From contig NC_061510.1 in assembly GCF_022539505.1 (NCBI RefSeq), forward strand, positions 397,154,249 through 397,218,248: a stretch of 64,000 nt of DNA, read 5' to 3'. Numbering within the stretch: the first letter of the stretch is position 1; the number at the start of each line of letters is the position of its first letter. Under the pieces are notes generated by a model. That model did no database searches and was not told the origin of the DNA. It saw only the letters and a list, made by a program, of their open reading frames with translations. Shown piece by piece: positions 1 to 10,779 of the stretch. The position numbers were made by a program, and so were the translations under genes. The DNA comes from Lolium rigidum. Taxonomy: Eukaryota; Streptophyta; Magnoliopsida; Poales; Poaceae.

Positions 1-51
1 TTCTTCTGAAACAAAGTGCATAACTTTTCTTAATGTATTGGAATTTTACAG

Positions 52-189
52 GAGGTTGCAAAGACATTCCGTGTAGAGGCGATGCCGACCTTTGTACTAG
101 TGAAGGGCGGGCAGGAGGTGAGCCGCGTGGTTGGGGCTAAGAAGGATGAGCTTGACAGGAAGATCAAGACGTTCATCGCATCGTGCTAA
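52..189 (+). CDS. TRXh: Thioredoxin h-type, last exon (5' part outside window)
   Basis: This exon starts after an ACAG acceptor ending at 51 and encodes the last 45 residues of a thioredoxin, ending ...FIASC before TAA (187-189). Thioredoxins reduce disulfides of target proteins; h-types act mainly in the cytosol. The cis-proline segment [14 protein letters not shown], which faces the redox site in the fold, and the C-terminal helix with KKDELDRKI are visible. The CGPC active site lies upstream of the window, so the exact subtype cannot be set. The frame is open and nothing is broken. The next 300 bases look like 3' UTR. Confidence 0.9.
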   Translation, partial: EVAKTFRVEAMPTFVLVKGGQEVSRVVGAKKDELDRKIKTFIASC

Positions 190-640
190 TCCTAGTTCAA
201 TACTTGTACCCCAGTTCTAGTACCAGGTTCTGGCTCCTATAGTTCCCTCGTGTTACAGTGCCGATCCCCCTTCTAAAATTCTGTAAAATTCGACGTGAAG
301 TGGCAATAAGCTCCTGAAACTTGGATTATAGAAATGTGTAAATGTGTTAACTCTGGCCTGTCTTATCATTATCTGTCTTTCTACTGTAGTTTCGTTACTG
401 GAAATCAATATGTTTCTCTTTGCTACAATGTGACCGGCCGACACACAGTTAATTTTGGTTTGGATGGTGCAGCGGATGTTGTCTGGCTACCTGCTAGTCC
501 ACTGCACCTGCATTGATACATGGGCTCCTCCATAGAAGCCATAGCTGCAGTAGTGAGCTGACCTGCAACCACTAGTAATACAAGAAACTAGACTGCATGC
601 AGCACATTTTACATTGGGATACATGTTGTCTGGTTTTTTC
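190..640 (+). other. 3' UTR and downstream flank of the thioredoxin gene
   Basis: No coding region is supported here. The base composition is mixed and a typical plant 3' UTR is expected over the first 200-300 bases. I see no clean single polyadenylation signal and no further structure. Confidence 0.5.
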
Positions 641-689
641 AGGTTTCTTCGTTTTTTTCCTGCTTTTCTCTGGTTTTCAGTTTTTCTGG

Positions 690-1010
690 TAGGGATTTCT
701 TGAACTGTTCAAAAATTTCTTTCATTTTTGAACATTTTACATTTTTGAACTTTTTTCAAGTTTGAACAATTTTTAAATCTGAACAATTAAAATTTGTATA
801 ATCTTGAATTTATAATTTTTTATTTTGAACATTTTTCGAGTTTGTAATTTTTCAGATTTGTTTTTTTTGGAATTTCGAACTTTTTTTAATTTTTGGGCAT
901 TTTTAAGTTTTGAACTTTTTCCAAGTTTGAACATTTTATAGATTTAAATAATTTTCAAATTTAACATTTTTAATTTAAATAATTTTAGAAAGAAAAACCG
1001 AAAAAAATAG
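690..1010. repeat. AT-rich degenerate TTTGAACATTTTT repeat
   Basis: Irregular repetition of TTTGAACATTTT, TTTTTCAAGTTTGAAC and similar words over about 300 bases, running into an A-rich GAAAGAAAAACCGAAAAAAATAG segment. Such low-complexity tracts are common in large grass genomes, often beside transposons. No coding potential. Confidence 0.6.
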
Positions 1011-1121
1011 AACCAGAAGCAGATCGATCTCAGTCCCGTGTGCCACAAACTATAGAGGAACCTGACTACCGAACAGATGGGCCTGGCCCATTAAGTCTAG
1101 CGGGACAGAATCCTGGTCGCC

Positions 1122-1166
1122 TACGCTAGCTTCTCTTTTTTTTTTTGAGATTTACGCTAGCTTCTC
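1122..1166. mobile_element. 17-bp poly(T)-GAGATT micro-insertion with 14-bp target duplication
   Basis: The 14-mer TACGCTAGCTTCTC occurs at 1122-1135 and again at 1153-1166. Between them is only T11-GAGATT (1136-1152). Read on the minus strand this is AATCTC followed by poly(A), the look of a LINE or SINE 3' end. The direct repeats are perfect. I infer an extremely 5'-truncated target-primed reverse transcription event. The same signature recurs at 20299-20350. Confidence 0.65.
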
Positions 1167-1359
1167 GTACTCGCACGACAGGAACAACGTCTAGGCTCAT
1201 GAGAAGTTTCCTTAAGGGAAACGGTGCTATGTTGTGCACAACACACCACCTATTTCTTCCTCTCGTCAGAAAACCAAAAAAGAATGCATTGGTTTGCTTG
1301 GTGGACGATGTGCATGCCAAAGGATAAGTGAGATCTGGGTTTTAGATGTACATTGCTTT

Positions 1360-2440
1360 AACTTGGCAATGCAAGCAAAACAAGTCCTTATATGCAACCA
1401 TTTTAAGGGCGAAGTATTTTCCTGATGGAAATTTACTAGATGCAAAGCTAAAGAAGGGTTCTTCATATATACTTGGCAAAGCATAATGGCAGGGGTTCGG
1501 TGTCTTCGCAAAGGATGTATTTGGAGAATAGGAGACGGTAATAAAGTGAATATATGGGAAGACCCGTGGGTGCCATCAAGTAACACACGAGGAGTTGTGA
1601 TAAGAAAGGGTCAAACACTACTGAAGTATGCGAATGAACTCATTGATCCAGTAACATGGCAATGGGATGAGGACCTTGTCCGCACTAATTTTTGGTTGAT
1701 TGATGCTGAGCGTATCATGCATATACCACTATCAGATACAATGGAGGATTTCATAGCTGGCATTATACAAATACAGGCTTTTTCTCGGTTAGATCTGCAT
1801 ATCATGTGGAGTGGGATCACCAACATGGGCACAAGCTACAACGAACAATGGGAATTGGATCAGCTGATATAAATCCAGTTTGGCGGAAGCTATGGGGAAT
1901 CAAAGTTCCATCAATAGTTAATTTTTTTGCATGGAAAGCACTACATGGAACTCTACCGTGTAGGGCAATTTTAGCTAACCGACACATAAAAACTTTGGGT
2001 CAATGTCCAGTATGCTCTAGTGGAGCAGAAGATATACGACATGCTCTTTTCACTCGTGAAAGGGCGGCGGCGGTATGGAAAGCCCTAGGATTGGAAAATA
2101 TAATTGCAGAGGCATTGCTCGCCGATAGGGCAGGACAAGTTTCCCTTGAGCATTTGGTCTGTATGCAGCAACAAAAGTCCCCTATTCTTGGTCAAGCTTC
2201 TCTGCAGTGATCCTTGGTGGGAGAGGAGACTGTTCCTGAAGGAAGGAAGATTGCAACCATCGCAACGGGCAGCCATGAGCCATGTCTATTACAATGCTAG
2301 CTTCAAACTTTACAGCTGTTGCATCATCGAAGAGAGGCAACATGAAGAAACTAAATTGGATGAAGCCATTGGAGCTGTCCTGCGGGATCACCGTGGCATT
2401 TTATGTTGGAGATATGCCCGAGAGGTAATAATAAAGTGGT
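1360..2440 (+). pseudogene. Decayed LINE ORF2 3' fragment (zf-RVT and start of RNase H)
   Basis: Remnant of a plant L1-type retrotransposon polyprotein. Pieces in more than one frame match the region after the reverse transcriptase: NLAMQAKQV near 1365, then CIWRIGDGNKVNIWEDPWVP (about 1507-1575), the zinc-binding zf-RVT block around 1870-2090 (VWRKLWGIKVPSIVNFFAWK, then CPVCSSGAEDIRHALF), and an RNase H start (EAIGAVLRDHRGI, about 2370). A stop in the first frame and frame changes near 1430, 1870 and 2200 make it non-functional. No poly(A) tail or target duplication was found, so its true ends are unknown. No reverse transcriptase catalytic block is present. Confidence 0.8.
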
Positions 2441-2689
2441 TATTGTTAGTGTTCATGATAAATGTTTACATCCTATGCTATAATTGTATTAAGTGAAAAC
2501 ATTGATACATGTGTGTTTTGTAAACAAACCGGAGTCCCTAGTAAGCCTCTCGTTTAACTAGTTTGTTAATTAATAGATGATCATAGTTTCCTGATCATGA
2601 ACATTGGATCTTATTAATAACAGTATCATATCATTAGAAAAATAATATGATGGACACACACCCATAGTAACATAGCATAAGATCAAGTC

Positions 2690-3215
2690 ATTGACCTCGT
2701 CGTTTTGCTCCATCGCGTTGGTGGGGTGCGTGGGAGCGGTGGTTGTTTGCGCGGCGTCTGCGACAATGGTGGCTAGGGTTGGAAGACGGGGGAAGAAGAG
2801 AAGTGCGCGCCAGTGGGATTTTAAGGGAGGCGGCGGGCGCACATTGAAGGTGTGTGGGGAAGGTGGGTGGACGCCACGTGGCCAGTCGCCGCCCTCGTCG
2901 CCGCTTTGGTTTTCGCGTGGGAGGCCATTTAACGCCGACGACCAACCTTCCCTCGTCTTTTCGATGCGAATCGCTGCGTCCTCTCTCTGACAATGCGCCC
3001 CCACCCGCGAAAACCGTCGTGCCGCGAGGCGCCGACGCGCCCGATTCGCGCCCTTCGCGAAGGGGCGGGCACGGGGTTGCCGGCGCTTCTATTGGCTCGA
3101 AAAAGCGCCGACGCCTTTTAGGGCGCGCCGGTGCGAGCCTATTTTCAATGCCGACCCACAAAATATTATCGGGGCCGCTATCAAAACCGCCGGTGGAGAT
3201 GCTCTTTGATGAAAA
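2690..3215. mobile_element. Possible Harbinger-like element remnant, one terminus visible
   Basis: A GC-rich block ends in CCGCCGGTGGAGATGCTC at about 3188-3205. Its reverse complement, GAGCATCTCCACCGGCGG, is close to the terminal repeat of the well-supported Harbinger-type element at 45635-46445 (GGGCATCTCCAGCGGCG). No matching left terminus was found, so the element is truncated or degenerate. Open frames in the block look like products of GC richness rather than genes. Confidence 0.35.
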
Positions 3216-4012
3216 GTTTTAAAGTATAGTGTTGGAGTATTTTTTTTATTGGAGAGTTTGTTTCTAGACATAACATAAGTTATCTTAGAAACAACGCTCG
3301 CAAAAAAGCGTAGAATTAGCTGAACCTCGGGGTGGCTTTTAAACTAGAAATAGAAGAATCGGAATATGGCAAATAAATGATATAGGGCAGTACAGTCGTC
3401 ACCTTATGTACTACAAATAGAGATGTTTTAGCTACCGATTTATTGGTATCTAGAAAAATTTCAAAGTTTCTTTAGGATGTACTAAGTAATTAATTTTTTG
3501 TTGGAATATTACATGGTTATTATCACTTTTAGGGCATATGAACTTTTATGTGTATTATGTTTATGGTAAAACGGTCTCGACGCACTGCCATTCAACTCGT
3601 AATAGTAAAGATAGTAATAAAGAAATAAAGGTTTTTTTCCAGCGTCAATTTTTTTCTTCCTCTCGTCGTTCTCGCACAGGCGTCCAAAATCCAAAGACAT
3701 TGGGCCCTTTTGTTGCGTTGATACGCTGGTCTACCACGGTCCACGGCCCGCGCCGGATCCCGTCACTACCGGCACCGTTAGTGGCCACTTCGTCGTCGGT
3801 CGGCGACATCATCCAAGTTCCATTCGAAAGAGCTTTAACGGCCGTTAGTAGCCCGTGCCCGGACGCCTGCCGCATCAATCAAATCAGGAAGCGGGATCTA
3901 TTTCAGTTCCGCCGTCACAGCCAGTCAAGGTCCAGTCAAGGTCCGCACCGCCAAACCCTAAATATCACCGTCCCGTCACCGGAGAGGGCGGCGGCGCCGG
4001 CGGGAGAGGGAC
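3216..4012 (+). promoter_or_regulatory. Upstream region and 5' UTR of the E1-like gene
   Basis: The AT-rich first half (to about 3640) holds nothing recognisable. From about 3700 the sequence becomes GC-rich, as usual before grass start codons, and ends in GGCGGGAGAGGGACATGG around the chosen ATG. I could not assign a TATA box with confidence. Confidence 0.4.
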
Positions 4013-7000
4013 ATGGAGTCGTTTACTTTGAGTCGTCCTCACAAAGTCTACCTATTCAATGGTGCCTTTTACAGAATGAAGGCTGCCTTAGAGACCATGG
4101 ACACTATCAGGGAGCTGATACGTGTCCTGGCCAGCGCCGGCGACTCCTTCTCCGCCGTTGCTGCTGCCGCCGCCACCCTCGACGACGACTCCCGCCCTCC
4201 GCCGCCGGGCCAGAACTCCCACGCTACCTCCATTATGCGCCGCGCCGATGGCGTTGCGCACGATGAGGAGGGCTTGCCTTTTATATTCGACGAGGTGCGA
4301 TATCTCCTGTGGATCTACGAGGAGCTCAAGAGGAACCTCAAGTGGCTGTTCCCTCAGAGCAAAGTTGACGACAACGGACGCCTGAACGAGGGCATCCTAT
4401 ACGGTGCTGCAGATTTTTTCGTGAATCTACTCCACGAAATCGTGCCTATCACAGATGATGCACCAGATGTTGTTGTCGACATATGCAGAAATTCGCTCGA
4501 TCTTATTGGAACAGCGCTGTCTGGGTGCACAGAGGTCATGCTGCATCTGCTGTATGGATATACAGACCCTGAGGCACTTCAGCTTGCCCGGGAGCGTCAT
4601 AACTTCGATGCATCTAAGGCACTTGGCTTTGCTCAAAAAGTTGTAGACTGCTTGGCTACGGCCGTAGACCTATGTGCAAGAAAGGAGATTGATGATTGGA
4701 TAAAGGCTCTGTATCGAGGAGCATCTGAAATTCACAAGGGGGGTGGGATACCCAAATCTGAAGAAAATGAGTGCAATATCTGTGAGGACATGAATGGGGC
4801 CACACCGCCACCGCTGAAGCAGATTGATGAGGATCGCTATAGCAGTCAGCTTGCCATGTACGGGACGGAGACCATGAGGTGCCTCTTGGACTCGAATGTC
4901 CTCATCTCTGGGCTCAATGGGTTAGGCGCTGAAATTGGTTCGTGAAACTTTCTCTCTCTTGCAGTCCTTTTTTTACTTGTGGAATCATATATTGGAGTCT
5001 GTGTTTATTGCCTAACTCTTTAGAAATGCTGATACGGGATTCCTGAAAAATGTTCAATCCCTCCTGTTGGCGATGTAATGGTCAGTAATAGATAAATTGG
5101 AATTATCTTGTATTCTTTGTGTCCCACCAAGTTACCTACATTGGGGGTGTAATGGTTACACATAGGATATTGCAATGCGTGCTTTTTGTGTCTAACGAAC
5201 TGTAGATTGACTCCATTCCATGTAGATTGACAGCTATATGGGGTATGTTTTTGTCTGATGTATAGATGATATGCCCCAACTCAAATATATATTTGCATGT
5301 GAAATTCTGAAAATTTATAATCACTTCTTTTGGGTATGTAATAATGGCCCACCATAACACCTAAGTTTGATATTGCTAGATGCGTTTCTCTCTCTTGCAG
5401 TCCGTTTTTACTTGTGGCACAATGACACATCATATGCATCGTATAGGAACATGCATAGTGGAAAATTGCTGGATGCGTTTCATTACCGTTGTACCTACTC
5501 ATACAGTCGTACGTGTACCAAATCCATAACAGCTAAACGTGAATGAAAGCTGGGGATGTGGTATGAATGCTTGTGATGTTTGTGTCCATCTAAGTGTTAT
5601 ATGTTATGCTAGTCAATGTGCTTAATACGTTACAATAACTAACGTCACAACTCTCTTGTGTTATGTTCGTTGTACTAAACATGAGTGCTGACCTTTTTTT
5701 GCAGCAAAGAACCTTGCTCTTACTGGATTCAAGTCTGTCACTATACATGATGTAAAGAATGTAGAGATGTGGGACTTGTCTGGCAATTTCTTTTTGTCTG
5801 AGGATGATATCGGGAAGAACAGGGCCGTTGCTTGTGTAGCAAAGCTGCAAGAGCTGAACAATAATGTTGTCATCTCAGCTTTGACAGAGGAACTAACGAC
5901 ACAGCACCTGTCGAAGTTCCAGGTTTGTGCCCTTATTGTTAAAATCAAATGTTCCCCACTCGCAAACTTTTTGTTGCTGAACGGCTCACCTTATCTGTTT
6001 CCTGCTGAAAACACCATTTTATGACTCTGTGTCTCATTGATATGACTGTCTAACTCACAGCTTATTTTCATGGCAGGCTGTTGTTTTCACTGATATAGGT
6101 CTAGACAAAGCTTATGAATTTGATGACTATTGCCATACCCACAAGCCTCCTATTTCCTTTATAAAATCTGAAGTGTGTGGCCTATTCGGTAGCGTCTTCT
6201 GCGACTTTGGACCAAAGTTCACTGTTCTTGATGTTGACGGGGAAGATCCACATACTGGTATTATCAGCAGTGATAATCCTGCACTGGTATCCTGTGTTGG
6301 TGATCTCGAACGAATTGAGTTCCGTGATAAGGTGAAGGAGCCAAAGGTATTATGCTTCAAGGCACTAAGAGAGGCCATGCGAGATACTGGAGATTTTCTT
6401 GCCAGTGACTTCTCAAAGTGTGAACGGCCCCTTGTGCTTCACCTGGCATTTGAAGCGCTGGATAAATTTAAGAAAGAGTATGGGCGCTACCCTGCTGCTG
6501 GTTGTGAGAAGGATGCTCAAAGTTTCCTGAATATCTGTGCTTCCATTAATGAATCCTCAGTTGGCCGCAAGCTGGACACTATTGATGAGAAACTATTCCA
6601 ACAGTTTGCAAGTGGTTCTCGGGCTGTTTTGAACCCCATGGCTGCAATGTTTGGTGGTATTGTTGGCCAAGAAGCTGTGAAAGCATGCTCCGGGAAGTTC
6701 CATCCTCTATATCAGGTTTGCGTTGTGATCTTCTTGTCGTCTTTCTTTTTGGCACACATCATTTTTGTCTTTGCTCTTATTGTCACACATCATACTTGTC
6801 TGATAAAGCTCCAATATTTGCAGTTCTTCTATTTTGACTCTGTTGAATCCCTGCCAACATATACGTTGGACCCCGAAAACTTGAAGCCATCAAACAACCG
6901 CTATGATGCTCAGGTCTCTATATTTGGTTCCAAGCTTCAAAAGAGACTGGAGAAGGCTAATGCTTTTGTTGTGGGGTCTGGAGCTCTTGGATGCGAATTC

Positions 7001-9508
7001 CTTAAAAACCTTGCATTAATGGGAGTGTCTTGTAGCAATCAAGCAAAGTTAACTATAACAGATGATGATGCCATTGAGAAAGGCAATTTAAGCTCCCATT
7101 TCTTATTTCGTGACTGGAACATTGGCCAGGCAAAGTCTACTGTGGCCGCTACAGCTGCTGGTGCTATCAACCCCAGCCTCCACATCGAGGCCCTCCAAGC
7201 CCCTGCTTGTCCAGATACTGAGAATGTTTTCAATGACACATTCTGGGAGGGCCTAGATGTAGTCATCAGTGCACTGGATAATGTCAATGGCAGGATGTAT
7301 ATGGGTATGAGGTGCCTGTACATGCACAAGCCATTATTGCACTCACAGACATTTGATGCGAAGTGCAATACTCAAATGGTGATTCCTCACCTTACTGAAA
7401 ACTATGGGGATTCAAGAGATGCTCCTGAGAAGAAGGCACCACTTTCGTGCATGCTTAATTATTTTCCAGAGAACATAAATCATTGCTTGGCATGGGCTCG
7501 TTCAGAATTCGAGGATTTATTTGTCAAATCACCAAATGAAGTGAACTCTTTTCTGGCAAATCCTTTGCAATATGCTGAAGCTATGAGGAGGGCTGGTGAT
7601 GCTCAAGCGCGGGAAGTACTTGAGCGCGTCTCTAAAAATCTCGACGACGAACTCTGCATCTCATTTCATGAGTGCCTACGTTGGGCACGAATGAAGTAGG
7701 TTATCTCTTTTGCTTATATTTGTTACATTCCACATTTTTTGCTTGGTCATGTACTGGATTTTAAGCTGTTGGCTTATTTTCCTGTATTATTCTACATCTT
7801 TCTCAACCACAAGGTTAATTTAAGCTACCATGCATGGATTATCAGATGTGACCGTTTTACTTTTATGTTAATGCCAAAGTGTACATGTGTAGAGTAGTAC
7901 TGTTGAGAACTTGAAATTCCATAACCTTGTTGTTCAGCATTGGCATGAAGTGTACCTTACTCTTTTCACTTGGAGGTGTAGCTCACTTTTCAGCTTCGGT
8001 TTTTTTGGTCTCAAGTTAAAGTCCTTTTTTTCCTTCGTTTTCCAGATTTGATGAGTATTTCTCAAAGCATGTGAAGCAGCTCAGGTTCACTTTTCCTGAA
8101 GATGCTGCCACTAGTATAGGTGCTCCTTTCTGGTCTGCCCCCAAGCGCTTCCCTCATGTGCTGGAATTTTCAGTTGATGATCCATATCATTTGAACTTCA
8201 TCATGTATGCGTCGATATTGAGAGCGGAGTCAAGTGGCGTTTCTGTTCCCGAATGGCCAAAGAACAGCTGTAAGCTTGCTGCTGCTGTAAAGAAGATCCG
8301 GGTACCTAATTTCACGCCAAAGAGAGGGTTTAATATTGTGACTGATGAGGAGGAACTGAATCATAAAAACACGTCAGCTGGTGATGTCGCTGTTATTAAT
8401 TATCTTCTTGCGAAATTGCATGAAGATGTGATTTGCCTACCACCGGGATTTCAAATGAAACCTATCCAATTTGAGAAGGTAATTTGTGGTTTTCGTTTTC
8501 GTTTATCTTGCAACTATGTTATCTATGTGTCTATGACCTGGTTTATAAAATACTCGATTTGAACATGGCTCTGAAACTTGTACAGTTCCTTTAGTATGTT
8601 TCAGGCTTGAAGAAATATATCAAAATACTTTTTATTGCCTTGCCTAAAACTTGAAAAGATTATATGGTTATATGTATTGTTTCACCTTGTGTACCTTGAC
8701 ATAAACTGGCTTGCACCAGATGTTCTATGTTGTTTACTCTTCTGTACTTTTAAGCATGACGTAGTCCCTGTTGTATTCTGGTGAAATATTCAGCCTCTTT
8801 GACCTCTTTGAAACCTGTACAGCTCCTGCTGTATGTTGTTACTTCAGTTGTTTGTAACCCTTCGACGTTTCAATGAAATGGCTGTTCACGGATTTTACTT
8901 TACTTTTACAGGATGATGACACTAACTTCCACATGGATTTAGTAGCTGGATTAGCAAATTTGCGTGCAAGGAACTACAACATTCCTGAGGTTGACAAGTT
9001 GAAGGCTAAGTTCATTGATGGTGGAATTGTCCCAGGTATTGTGACCTCATCTGCCATGGCCACAGGCCTTGTGTGCCTAGAGCTGTACAAGGTGATTGCT
9101 GGTGGGCACCCCATTGAAGACTATCGCAATACATTTGCAAACCTAGCTCTCCCGTTGGTTTCCATGGCTGAACCAGTTCCAGCAAAGGTAACAAAGCATA
9201 AGGACATGAGCTGGACTGTATGGGACCGATGGTGCATCAAAGGTAATCTCACCGTTGGTGAACTTGTGCAATGGTTTGCTGAGAAGGGCCTTACCGTCTC
9301 TAGCATTTCGTGTGGCGCATCGCTGTTGTACAACAAGATGTTCGCAATGCATAAGGATAGGCTGCCTAAGAATGTTGTGGACATCGCCAAAGAAGTTGCC
9401 AAGGTTGGGATTCCTGATCACACAAGGCATTTGGATATTGGCGTGGCCTGCAAGGATGACGATGAGAACGACGTTGACATTCCTACAGTGTCGATTTACT
9501 TTCGGTAG
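4013..9508 (+). CDS. UBA1: Ubiquitin-activating enzyme E1-like protein, divergent, six exons
   Basis: E1 enzymes adenylate ubiquitin with ATP, hold it as a thioester and pass it to E2 enzymes. Exons 4013-4937, 5705-5922, 6077-6715, 6824-7695, 8046-8478 and 8912-9508 have GT-AG borders and keep one frame of 1,227 codons before TAG. ATG 4013 has a good context (GGGACATGG). Residues ~1-265 are an unrecognised, largely helical-looking extension. ~270-595 is the inactive adenylation half ([20 protein letters not shown]). From 595 comes the active half (GSGALGCEF 645, [19 protein letters not shown]). The catalytic Cys is residue 803 (7448-7450) in APLSCML, where E1s usually read APMCT. The C-terminal ubiquitin-fold domain ends VSIYFR. 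Oddities: most of FCCH is absent at residues 465/466; the Arg of SRQL is Ser278; the RQ of NLSRQF is Ser685-His686; SGTLG reads SQTFD. I am sure of the family, not of activity. It may be a specialised or pseudo-E1. Confidence 0.9.
6716..6823 (+). other. Intron 3 of the E1-like gene: 108 nt, stop-free and in frame
   Basis: This intron is exactly 36 codons long and has no in-frame stop, so retention would add a hydrophobic stretch ([18 protein letters not shown] is part of it) without breaking the frame. Known E1s join PLYQ directly to FFYFDS across this point, which supports removal. Borders are CAG/GTTTGC and TTTGCAG/TTC. Confidence 0.85.
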
Positions 9509-10770
9509 TCTTATCATTCTCTGAAATTTTGTTCGCTTGCTAGATCACCTAGTGTGTAGTTATCCACTCTGATACCTCTTTCCTGGTCCCGTGAACTTAT
9601 TCTTTGTGGTGTAATACCTCAAGCTCATGCTCGTTGTTGAGAATGAACAACTGACACACTGGTTGGGATTAGTAGACAGATTACTGAAATTTGGTGGTCC
9701 TTGTCTCAGCATTATCACCTTTCACGGTTCACCTAATTCAATTGTGATCTCCTTGGTTGTTATTTATTTCTGTGTAGATATATGCATATAAACCATGGGT
9801 TGCTGGCAGTACTGTAGTCGTTACTGTAGCTTGCAACACTTGGATGGAAGATGCGTCCACGGTGAGGCTGTAAAGTCCAAACTGAACCTTGAGTTTGTAC
9901 TGGTTGGCTAAATAAATCCAACCCGAAACTTCAATCAAATACCTTATAATTGTGAACCTTTGTTCCTCCGTTTGCTCGAGTCGGAGGTGGTAGCACAGAG
10001 CTTCTGGCAATGTCGATAGCGACACTGGTCAAGGGTGAAGAGAGAAAGGGCGACGCGCGCACACGTGAGGCCCTCTGAAGCCAACGGGAACGCGACGGCG
10101 CACTGCTGTTCATGGGGAAGACGGAGACGTTCTCGGCGGGCCTCCGCACCAGCCAAAATAAACGGCCAAGAGGGAGCTGCGTGAAGCTCTCAGACATGAC
10201 GCACAGCCTAGCCACGACACGCGGCTGGTCGGCGTTTGGCTCGGCGCGAACGGCAGTGCTGGAGCGCGGCGGGAGCTCGTGTTGCCAGACCCGATCCTCC
10301 ACGATTTCCGCGACTGCTTTGGCGGCGTCAAGACTCGCCCGGCCACGCCGCCATGTAATGCAGCAGCGCCGCTGCACGCGGCGAGTGGAGCTGGTCGTCC
10401 TCGCTGATGCTCGGCTTCTGCTCGCTCCAGCATCTTGTGGAGCCCGAGTCAACGCCGACCAGCTCGAGCAATCCGGCCGCATAGAGAGAGCAATCTATAT
10501 CTATCTATCCAGCGCAGCTGGAGCCGACCTGCCTCCACGTCGCCACACTGCCCCCACTCCGCCGTCCTCGACGACGCCTTGTTTCAGGAACCCGCCGCCC
10601 TGCCCCTCGCGAGGACGCCGCCCGTCCCCAACACCCAGCTCGGCGGCGGGCTCCTCGACAACAGGTTCCCGCATCCGAAATTTTGGAGGTACCTCAATGG
10701 CATATTCTGAACTTGCCTAATACGGAGTATCATGAAAATCAAGAATGGGGAGTAGTTATGTGGAGCAGTT
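9509..10770. other. 3' UTR of the E1-like gene, then an unassigned GC-rich block
   Basis: The first ~230 bases look like 3' UTR. From about 9960 to 10720 the DNA turns GC-rich, with overlapping open frames on both strands and no recognisable domain. Minus-strand frames hold pieces such as AEIVEDRVWQHELPPRS and LLHYMAAWPGE that look gene-like, but they sit in different frames and are interrupted. It may be a decayed gene or part of the repeat that follows. I assign no function. Confidence 0.4.
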
Positions 10771-10779
10771 TGGATGGAC

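Noticed and set aside
2570..3161. Minus-strand 144-157-codon frames as a gene (MEQNDEVND...)
   Set aside because: GC-rich frames overlap on both strands with no domain; the block ends in a transposon-like terminus.
3538..4266. 242-codon + strand open frame overlapping the start of the E1-like gene
   Set aside because: It is a shadow in another frame; the peptide is Arg/Ser-rich and shows no family features, while the overlapping frame leads into E1.
6173..7699. Reading exons 3 and 4 of the E1-like gene as one exon with 508 codons
   Set aside because: The frame is open through intron 3, but good GT-AG sites and E1 homology (PLYQ joined to FFYFDS) support splicing.
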